Below, one piece after another: positions 1-4,273 of a DNA stretch of 5,627 nucleotides. The notes beneath the pieces were generated by a model. The model saw only the letters and a program-made list of their open reading frames with translations, ran no database searches and was not told where the DNA came from. Each line of letters opens with the position of its first letter. The first letter of the stretch is position 1. The translations under genes and the position numbers were made by a program. The DNA lies in contig JAEEKC010000366.1 in the NCBI GenBank assembly GCA_016282215.1, positions 1 through 5,627 on the forward strand, given 5' to 3'. This stretch comes from Lachnospiraceae bacterium. GTDB taxonomy: Bacteria; Bacillota; Clostridia; Lachnospirales; Lachnospiraceae.

Positions 1-89
1 AGGTCTATGTGGTGCCGGTGCGGACCAAACACGGTGTCTCGAGAGATGGGAAGAAATCGGCTAAGTATGTCGTAGACATGCGAGAATAA
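1..89 (+). CDS. C-terminal tail of an unidentified protein (5' end outside window)
   Basis: An open frame with its first full codon at position 3 ends at TAA 87-89 and gives 28 residues, beginning VYVVPVRTKHG and ending KYVVDMRE. It reads in from the left edge, so the start and any domain are unseen. The alternation of V/Y residues followed by a G-K-K-S turn and another hydrophobic strand resembles the last strands of a beta-sandwich (fibronectin-III-like) domain, but this is only an impression. The repeat cluster begins at the base after the stop codon, with no terminator between them. The tail could also belong to a transposase linked to the repeats, but no transposase motif is visible. I do not recognise the gene. 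Confidence 0.4.
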   Translation, partial: VYVVPVRTKHGVSRDGKKSAKYVVDMRE

Positions 90-269
90 GTGTCAGGTGG
101 GGACGGTTCGGTGTCAGGTGGGGACGGTTCGGTGTCAAGTGTGGGACGGTTCGGTGTCAAATGTGGGACGGTTCTCTGTGACAACCTGTATTGCAAGGTT
201 GTCAGAGAGAACCGTCCCCATTGACACCAAGGTGGGGGTGTCAAAAAGAACCGTCCCTATTGACAACCT
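90..269. repeat. Cluster of GGGACGGTTC / GAACCGTCCC repeats, 4 forward and 2 reverse copies
   Basis: The unit is GTGTCA, 3-5 variable bases, then GGGACGGTTC. Forward copies start at 90, 111, 132 and 154, with periods of 21, 21 and 22 bases; the first two are identical over 21 bases. Reverse copies (GAACCGTCCC then ATTGACA) lie at about 209-226 and 249-265. TGACAACCT occurs at 179-187 and 261-269, with its complement at 196-204. The head-to-tail then inverted layout is that of REP/BIME-like elements. From general knowledge, similar GGGGACGGTTC repeats are widespread in Firmicutes and often sit near IS200-like (REP-associated) tyrosine transposases. No transposase is visible here. Open frames crossing the cluster are by-products of the repeat and are not annotated. 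Confidence 0.85.
165..218. repeat. Long imperfect hairpin inside the repeat cluster
   Basis: Bases 165-187 pair with 196-218 around an 8-base loop (188-195). This gives 22 pairs out of 23, with one mismatch near position 178/205. The left arm is the last forward repeat copy and the right arm the first reverse copy, so the hairpin results from their inverted arrangement. It lacks a following U-tract and is therefore not a standard intrinsic terminator. It could still protect the 3' end of the upstream transcript. A second short inverted repeat (TTGACACC 221-228 / GGTGTCAA 237-244) follows directly. Confidence 0.75.
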
Positions 270-288
270 CCGGCTTTTTGTGTATAGT
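260..288 (+). promoter_or_regulatory. Promoter of the thiT-thiN operon, TTGACA-17-TATAGT
   Basis: A consensus -35 box TTGACA (260-265) is separated by exactly 17 bases from a near-consensus -10 box TATAGT (283-288). Initiation is expected at about 294-296, only a few bases before the riboswitch aptamer begins at 299, which fits well. The -35 hexamer is part of the conserved end (ATTGACA) of the last reverse repeat copy, so the repeat appears to have supplied half of the promoter. No other good promoter is seen between here and thiT. Confidence 0.8.
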
Positions 289-298
289 AGCAAAAGAC

Positions 299-400
299 GC
301 TGGGGGAGCCGAAAGGCTGAGAGAGGACCGAAGGTCTGATACCCTTAGGAGCGAAATAGCGCTCCTGCACCTGATCAGGATCATGCCTGCGAAGGGAAGC
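299..400 (+). promoter_or_regulatory. TPP riboswitch aptamer (THI element)
   Basis: This RNA binds thiamine pyrophosphate and switches expression of the thiamine genes behind it. Conserved segments appear in the right order. The AGCC/GGCT stem is followed by CTGAGA (317-322), which recognises the pyrimidine ring. An optional side stem GACC-GAA-GGTC (326-336) comes next, then ACCCTT (341-346), the variable stem AGGAGC/GCTCCT (347-365), CCTGAT (370-375) and the closing GCGAAGGGAAGC (389-400) of the pyrophosphate-sensing arm. The outer P1 helix is short, GCT 299-301 with AGC 398-400. Placement upstream of a thiamine transporter and a thiamine pyrophosphokinase supports the call. Confidence 0.95.
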
Positions 401-421
401 TGATACGATGTGATCGTATCA
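401..421 (+). other. Perfect 9-bp hairpin between aptamer and expression platform
   Basis: TGATACGAT (401-409) pairs perfectly with ATCGTATCA (413-421) across a 3-base loop, starting at the base after the aptamer P1 helix. There is no U-tract, so it is not a terminator. It probably stacks on P1. In the ligand-free state it would be enclosed within the loop of the proposed antiterminator (389-397 with 447-455), where it would shorten the distance between the two pairing strands. The structure is visible in the sequence; the role is inferred. Confidence 0.6.
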
Positions 422-443
422 AATATGAGAATCCGCTGAAGAG

Positions 444-483
444 TTCTCCCTGCGCCGAAAAAGGAAACGCAGGGAGGATTTTT
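444..483 (+). terminator. Riboswitch-controlled terminator that also sequesters the thiT ribosome binding site
   Basis: Bases 444-454 pair with 468-478, a stem of 11 pairs including one G-U. Its core, CTCCCTGCG/CGCAGGGAG, is perfect, and five T residues follow (479-483). This is an intrinsic terminator ending four bases before the thiT start codon. The 3' arm contains AGGGAGGA (471-478), the only Shine-Dalgarno sequence for thiT, so the same hairpin would also block ribosome binding. The 5' arm can pair instead with the conserved end of the aptamer: 389-397 with 447-455, eight pairs and one A-G mismatch. That is a plausible antiterminator. Expected logic: TPP bound, terminator forms and thiT is off; no TPP, antiterminator forms and the gene is on. 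Confidence 0.85.
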
Positions 484-486
484 ATT

Positions 487-1314
487 ATGTCACAGACGAC
501 TCAGGGTTCAAATGCCCTAAAACTCACGGAAGCCGCAATCATGCTTGCGCTCGGTACCGTTTTGTCACTGATCAAATTGCTGGATCTGCCTTATGGCGGT
601 TCCGTCACCGTGGCCAGTATGCTACCGGTGATCATCATTGCGTATCGTCATGGTATCAGATTTGGTCTGCTGACAGGCTTTGTATTCGGTGTTTTGCAGC
701 AGCTTCTCGGTCTGAACACACTTTCCTATGTCACAACCTGGCAGTCAATTGTTGCCGTGATCCTGCTGGATTATATCATTGCATTCATGGTGCTGGGGCT
801 GGGAGGTGCATTTCGGAAGATGTCATCACAAGCCGGAGCACTGGTGCTCGGCAGTGTGTTTGTCTGTTTACTCAGATACATCTGCCATGTGATCTCCGGT
901 GCAACTGTCTGGGCAGGGCTTTCCATTCCGACAACCGCAGCACTTGCCTATTCCCTCGGCTACAACGCAACCTATATTGTGCCGGAAACGATCGTTACCG
1001 CTGTCATGGCATATTATGTCGGTTCCATGCTGGATTTCAGATCCGCCACCATTACGCGTCTCGTAAAAACAAAAGAAACCTCCGTTTCCATTCTGCAATG
1101 GGTGGGCGGTCTGCTTGTCGCCGTGGCTCTCATATTTGATGTCAGAATGATTTTTGCACAGCTTCAGAATGCGGATACCGGAGAGTTTGACGTGACCGGT
1201 TTTGTCAATGTCAACTGGGCGGTTATCGCACTGATCAGTGCGGCGGCAATTGCCATCGCGGTCTTTATGTTTATTGTTTCCATGAAAAGAGAAAAAGTTC
1301 GGATCACTGACTGA
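487..1314 (+). CDS. thiT: ThiT, thiamine-binding S component of an ECF transporter, with C-terminal extension
   Basis: An integral membrane protein (275 residues) that binds thiamine with high affinity and imports it together with a shared ECF module (EcfA-EcfA'-EcfT), which is not encoded in this window. Residues 11-195 follow the ThiT/YuaJ family. AxxxA at 17-21 in the first helix is the EcfT-docking motif. The thiamine-pocket residues of Lactococcus ThiT, known from its structure, have counterparts at H134, W142, Y155 and N160 with identical spacing. The pocket glutamate (E84) aligns with D95, and the pocket tryptophan (W34) lies in a stretch that here reads YGGSV, so it seems absent. Family members are usually about 180-200 residues long. 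Here residues 200-275 add two further hydrophobic helices (about 203-223 and 243-266) and a short polar loop. The start follows AGGGAGGA (471-478) with 8 bases of spacing. thiN begins 19 bases downstream. Regulation is by the TPP riboswitch. Confidence 0.93.
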   Translation: MSQTTQGSNALKLTEAAIMLALGTVLSLIKLLDLPYGGSVTVASMLPVIIIAYRHGIRFGLLTGFVFGVLQQLLGLNTLSYVTTWQSIVAVILLDYIIAFMVLGLGGAFRKMSSQAGALVLGSVFVCLLRYICHVISGATVWAGLSIPTTAALAYSLGYNATYIVPETIVTAVMAYYVGSMLDFRSATITRLVKTKETSVSILQWVGGLLVAVALIFDVRMIFAQLQNADTGEFDVTGFVNVNWAVIALISAAAIAIAVFMFIVSMKREKVRITD

Positions 1315-1333
1315 AAACAGGAAAGGAGCCGCT

Positions 1334-1957
1334 ATGCGAACATGCCTGATCATCACAGGCGGAGATTTTTCTCCCTTACCCGAAGGGGTACGATACGATT
1401 ATGTGATCGCCTGTGATCATGGCTTTGACAATGCCGCGAAGCTGAAGATAAAACCGGACCTTCTTGTCGGTGATTTTGATTCCTGCAAAAGTGACCCTGC
1501 GGATTATGAAGGAATACCGGTACATTCTTTTCCGTCGCACAAGGATGACAGTGATACTATGCTGGCCATCCGGTACGCACTGTCGGCCGGTTTTAAGCAT
1601 CAGATCATCAGCTGTGGCCTGGGCGGGCGCCTTGATCATGTGCTCGCAAATATTCAATCTATGGCGTTTGTGGCAAAGCAGGGGGGTATATGCGAAATGA
1701 CAAGTGCATCAGAGCACCTGCAGACCTTTACCGGTGGTACGATATCGCTCCCGCACGTTCCCGGCCGGTCTCTGTCTCTTTTTGCGTTGTCAAATGAATG
1801 CAAACACGTGAGTATCACCGGTTCTGCCTACGACTGTGAGGATATCACTCTGAGAAATACATTTCCTCTTGGCCTGAGTAATGCATGGAAAAGCGATGAG
1901 GTCACGATCGAAATGGAAGAGGGAATCATGCTGATCGTTTGTTCCGCAGGTAAGTAA
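1334..1957 (+). CDS. thiN: Thiamine pyrophosphokinase
   Basis: A cytoplasmic enzyme that transfers pyrophosphate from ATP to thiamine, giving thiamine pyrophosphate (TPP) and AMP. Its 207 residues are a normal length. Visible family motifs are the N-terminal Rossmann-like strand with ACDHG (26-30, usually ADGG), the metal/ATP-binding GDFDS (46-50), KDDSDT (70-75), GGRLDH (97-102) and, in the C-terminal beta domain that closes the thiamine site, GLSN (180-183). AAAGGAG (1322-1328) lies 5 bases before the ATG. It is the second gene of the riboswitch-controlled unit, so imported thiamine is turned at once into the effector that represses the operon. Direct phosphorylation of free thiamine is a salvage step, and no thiamine biosynthesis gene is visible. 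The gene is also called tnr3 or TPK in other systems. Confidence 0.95.
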   Translation: MRTCLIITGGDFSPLPEGVRYDYVIACDHGFDNAAKLKIKPDLLVGDFDSCKSDPADYEGIPVHSFPSHKDDSDTMLAIRYALSAGFKHQIISCGLGGRLDHVLANIQSMAFVAKQGGICEMTSASEHLQTFTGGTISLPHVPGRSLSLFALSNECKHVSITGSAYDCEDITLRNTFPLGLSNAWKSDEVTIEMEEGIMLIVCSAGK

Positions 1958-1984
1958 TGCCGGTGTGAATGAAAGAAGTGTTGA

Positions 1985-2009
1985 GCCGGCGGCAAAGTCC
2001 GCCGGTTTT
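1985..2009 (+). terminator. Intrinsic terminator after thiN
   Basis: CCGGCGG (1986-1992) pairs perfectly with CCGCCGG (1999-2005) around the loop CAAAGT, with a further G-U pair outside, and TTTT (2006-2009) follows. It lies 28 bases after the thiN stop codon and closes the thiamine transcription unit. The -35 box of the next promoter begins two bases later, so the two units are packed closely. Confidence 0.9.
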
Positions 2010-2010
2010 C

Positions 2011-2039
2011 TTGAAATTGCGGCGTGGTTGTGGTATGAT
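2011..2039 (+). promoter_or_regulatory. aspS promoter, TTGAAA-17-TATGAT with extended -10
   Basis: TTGAAA (2011-2016) and TATGAT (2034-2039) are spaced by 17 bases. TGG at 2031-2033 supplies the TGn of an extended -10 element. Transcription should start at about 2046, giving a leader of roughly 90 bases before aspS. That leader has only a weak possible stem (AGCGG 2051-2055 with CCGCT 2082-2086) and no T-box specifier or antiterminator motif. Confidence 0.75.
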
Positions 2040-2134
2040 ATGCGAATGTGAGCGGAAAAGTGGAAGCGAAGAGTTACCCGGCCGCTTATGGCAACAGGAT
2101 TATCATATGAATTTTCAGGAAAGAAGGAACGTAC

Positions 2135-3910
2135 ATGACACAGTCAAGAACCCATAACTGTAACGAATTGCGGCTGGAAAACGCCGGAGAAAAGGTGACA
2201 CTGGTCGGCTGGTTTGAAAACATCCGCCGCGTCAGCAAGAACCTCGGTTTCGTGATCCTCAGGGATTTTTACGGAACCACGCAGCTGGTACCGGAAACAG
2301 AGGAAATGATGAACGCTTTTCTGGAGCTGAATACGGAAACCACCATCAGCGTGGAAGGTACCGTCAGGGAGCGTTCCAATAAGAATAACAAGATCGCTAC
2401 CGGTGATATCGAAGTGGTACCCGAAAAAGTCACCGTTCTCGGCAGATGCCGCTATGCGGAGCTTCCCTTTGAGATCAACCGGTCCAAGGAAGCAGATGAG
2501 AATACAAGACTGAAATACCGTTATCTCGACCTTCGCAACCCGGCAGTCAAGAGCAAGATCGTTCTTCGCAGTAAGATCGTAGCGGAACTGAGAAAATCCA
2601 TGACCGACCATGATTTCCTCGAGATCACCACGCCGATCCTGACAGCTTCCTCTCCGGAGGGAGCTAGAGATTACCTGGTGCCTTCGAGAAACTATCCCGG
2701 CAAGTTTTATGCATTGCCTCAGGCACCGCAGCAGTTCAAGCAGATCCTGATGACGGCCGGCTTCGACAGATATTTCCAGATCGCTCCCTGCTTCCGTGAT
2801 GAGGACGCAAGAGCAGACCGTTCACCGGGCGAGTTTTATCAGCTCGATATGGAGATGGCTTTTGCATCCCAGGAAGATGTGTTTGCAGTGATCGAAGACG
2901 TGCTGCCGCCCATCTTTGAAAAATACGGTACTTACTCCGTGGCATCCAAAGCACCTTTCGTACGGATCCCGTTCACGGAGGCGATGGAAAAATACGGCTC
3001 CGACAAACCGGACCTTCGGATCAAGCTGATCGTGGAAGATGTCACCGGCCTGATGGCAGACTGCGGTTTCGAGCCTTTCGCAGGCAATGAAGTCAAGGCA
3101 GTGAAAATCAGTGATTTTACCTGCACACGCAAGCAGATCGACGCTATGTGCGATGAAGTATTTGTAACAACGGCCAATAAGGCGTTCTGGTTCAGACTGG
3201 ATGAAAACGGTGAACTAGTCGGCGGCATTTCCAAGTTCCTGCAGGAGAGAAAAGAAAAAGTCATCGAGACAATGGGCCTGAAGCCCGGCGATTTCGTAGC
3301 TCTGTCCGCAGGCAAGAAGCTGACAGCCTTAAAGACGGCCGGCGTGATCCGCAAAGTCTTCGGAAGCAAGATCGATCATTGCATTGACAGAGAACGCTAT
3401 GAGTTCTGCTGGATCGTTGATTTTCCCATGTACGAGATCGGAGAGGAGTCCGGCGAGATCGAGTTCTGCCATAATCCCTTCTCCATGCCTCAGGGCGGAC
3501 TCAGTGCACTTGAAAACGAGGATCCGCTGACCATCCTGGCCTATCAGTACGATCTGGTCTGCAACGGTGTGGAGCTGTCCTCCGGTGCTGTCAGAAACCA
3601 TGATCCCGAGATCATGGTCAAAGCCTTCGAGATCGTAGGACTTGGTGAGAATGATGTGAAGGCAAAATTCCCTGCCATGTACAACGCATTCTGCTATGGA
3701 GCACCGCCGCATGCAGGTATCGCTCCGGGTGTCGACAGAATGATCATGCTGCTGACAGGTGATGAGACCATTCGTGAGATCATTCCCTTCCCCATGAACA
3801 AAGGAGCCCAGGACCTGATGATGGGCAGCCCTTCACAGGTGAGCGAGCAGCAGCTTGCCGATGTGCATATTCAGATCGTAATGCCGAAGGAAGAGGCGGC
3901 AGAAGAGTAA
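2135..3910 (+). CDS. aspS: Aspartyl-tRNA synthetase, bacterial type, alphaproteobacterial-like core
   Basis: A cytoplasmic class IIb synthetase that charges tRNA-Asp with aspartate using ATP. Its 591 residues are a normal length for the bacterial form. An N-terminal OB-fold anticodon-binding domain spans about 1-110. Motif 1 ends near P167 (FLEITTPILTASSPEG, 161-176). QAPQQFKQ (196-203) and motif 2, FRDEDARADR (220-229) leading into FYQLDMEM (234-241), form the active site. A GAD-type insertion occupies roughly 290-420. HNPFSMP (446-452), ELSSGAVRNHD (480-490) and motif 3, GVDRMIMLL (532-540, arginine R535), follow. AAGGA (2124-2128) lies 6 bases before the ATG. The core matches the pattern I associate with alphaproteobacterial AspRS (PSR-x-x-PGKFYALPQAPQQFKQ, HNPFSMPQGG). 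In contrast the OB-fold reads WFENIRRVSKNLGF (26-39), where RRRDxGG is usual. It sits alone between its own promoter and terminator. Whether it also charges tRNA-Asn cannot be read from the sequence. Confidence 0.95.
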   Translation: MTQSRTHNCNELRLENAGEKVTLVGWFENIRRVSKNLGFVILRDFYGTTQLVPETEEMMNAFLELNTETTISVEGTVRERSNKNNKIATGDIEVVPEKVTVLGRCRYAELPFEINRSKEADENTRLKYRYLDLRNPAVKSKIVLRSKIVAELRKSMTDHDFLEITTPILTASSPEGARDYLVPSRNYPGKFYALPQAPQQFKQILMTAGFDRYFQIAPCFRDEDARADRSPGEFYQLDMEMAFASQEDVFAVIEDVLPPIFEKYGTYSVASKAPFVRIPFTEAMEKYGSDKPDLRIKLIVEDVTGLMADCGFEPFAGNEVKAVKISDFTCTRKQIDAMCDEVFVTTANKAFWFRLDENGELVGGISKFLQERKEKVIETMGLKPGDFVALSAGKKLTALKTAGVIRKVFGSKIDHCIDRERYEFCWIVDFPMYEIGEESGEIEFCHNPFSMPQGGLSALENEDPLTILAYQYDLVCNGVELSSGAVRNHDPEIMVKAFEIVGLGENDVKAKFPAMYNAFCYGAPPHAGIAPGVDRMIMLLTGDETIREIIPFPMNKGAQDLMMGSPSQVSEQQLADVHIQIVMPKEEAAEE

Positions 3911-3931
3911 GACAGAAATATCATAATGTGT

Positions 3932-3966
3932 AAAAAGGGCGTCACCATAGCGGTGGCGTTCTTTTA
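3932..3966 (+). terminator. Intrinsic terminator after aspS
   Basis: GGGCGTCACC (3937-3946) pairs with GGTGGCGTTC (3952-3961) across a 5-base loop, allowing three G-U pairs. An A-tract (3932-3936) precedes it and TTTT (3962-3965) follows. The flanking A and T tracts could make it work for transcription from either side. It lies 26 bases after the aspS stop codon. Confidence 0.88.
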
Positions 3967-3972
3967 TTGAAT

Positions 3973-4016
3973 CGGCAATCTGAGTCGGTGTTTGCCGGTC
4001 GCTTTCGGCTTTTCTT
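3973..4016 (+). terminator. Possible weak second stem-loop with T-rich tail
   Basis: CGGCAA (3973-3978) can pair with TTGCCG (3992-3997). Alternatively GCCG (3994-3997) can pair with CGGC (4006-4009), followed by TTTTCTT (4010-4016). Either helix is short and they exclude each other. This may be a backup terminator or chance. The stretch 3911-4273 holds otherwise only the aspS terminator, a promoter and a gene remnant. Confidence 0.25.
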
Positions 4017-4043
4017 GTGAAATAGAGAGGGGAATGTTATAAT
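4015..4043 (+). promoter_or_regulatory. Promoter upstream of the ABC transporter, TTGTGA-17-TATAAT with extended -10
   Basis: A perfect -10 box TATAAT (4038-4043) is preceded by TGT (4035-4037), giving the extended TGn element. TTGTGA (4015-4020) stands 17 bases upstream as a fair -35 box. The expected start at about 4050 leaves a leader of roughly 220 bases before the ABC gene at 4274, mostly occupied by the gene remnant 4075-4254. It is the only good promoter seen between aspS and the transporter. Confidence 0.7.
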
Positions 4044-4074
4044 GTTAGATGTTATTTGGGTAAACAGGAAATGA

Positions 4075-4254
4075 GAGCTGCAGGAGGGCAGCGGCACCCG
4101 TTATGCCCCCTGGCTGGTGGATCTGTTCGAGCAGAAAGAAGTAAAAGCGGATCTGGAATATCTGCTGAAGGAAAGCCGTGAGATCAATTACAGGAATACG
4201 TATCATTTGCTGAAAAATGTACATGAAAAGACAGTGCTTCTGTCGGAGTGGTGA
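4075..4254 (+). pseudogene. Start-less 59-codon open frame, likely C-terminal remnant of a lost gene
   Basis: After an in-frame TGA (4072-4074) the frame stays open to TGA 4252-4254. It encodes 59 residues that look like real protein: GSGTRYAPWLVDLF near the start, then a polar helical stretch with DLEYLLKESREINYRNTY and a final LLSEW. It has no ATG. The first usable alternative start (GTG 4117) has no ribosome binding site. The GTRYAPWLVDLF stretch recalls the GTxFDPxVV segment in the last part of HD-GYP-type phosphodiesterase domains, but I cannot establish the family. In the same frame, ATG 4042 would give only ten residues before the stop. The stop is followed after 5 bases by the Shine-Dalgarno of the ABC gene, the spacing of an operon partner, so the remnant may once have been the gene preceding it. 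A functional leader peptide is the alternative reading. Confidence 0.45.
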
Positions 4255-4273
4255 TCAGTAAGGAGGAATGGGT

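Noticed and set aside
165..218. Intrinsic terminator for the upstream gene
   Set aside because: The stem is long, but no T-tract follows on either side, so it is better explained as inverted repeat copies.
90..269. CRISPR array
   Set aside because: The units are adjacent with only a few variable bases and no 30-40 base unique spacers, some copies are inverted, and no cas gene is near.
97..403. Overlapping plus-strand open frames across the repeat cluster and riboswitch (97-339, 191-403) and a minus-strand one (5-244)
   Set aside because: Their translations are low-complexity products of the repeat unit (such as repeated DTEPSPP) or run through the TPP aptamer; none has a ribosome binding site.
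868..1657. Antisense frames over thiT and thiN (868-1356, 1376-1657)
   Set aside because: They are shadows of clearly functional genes, with His/Cys/Arg-rich composition typical of reverse-strand translation and no supporting signals.
2046..2134. T-box riboswitch in the aspS leader
   Set aside because: The leader is only about 90 bases, has no TGGNACC-type antiterminator sequence and no terminator before the start codon.
1969..2157. 62-codon plus-strand open frame between thiN and aspS
   Set aside because: It spans the thiN terminator and the aspS promoter, overlaps the aspS start, lacks a ribosome binding site and has no recognisable protein character.
2144..3712. Antisense frames over aspS (2144-2611, 2736-2954, 2932-3369, 3329-3712)
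   Set aside because: The sense strand encodes all class II synthetase motifs without interruption; the antisense frames overlap one another and have no signals.
4071..4181. Short ATG-started frame in the ABC leader (36 codons)
   Set aside because: It has no ribosome binding site, is low-complexity (MRAAGGQRHP), and lies in a different frame from the protein-like remnant at 4075-4254.
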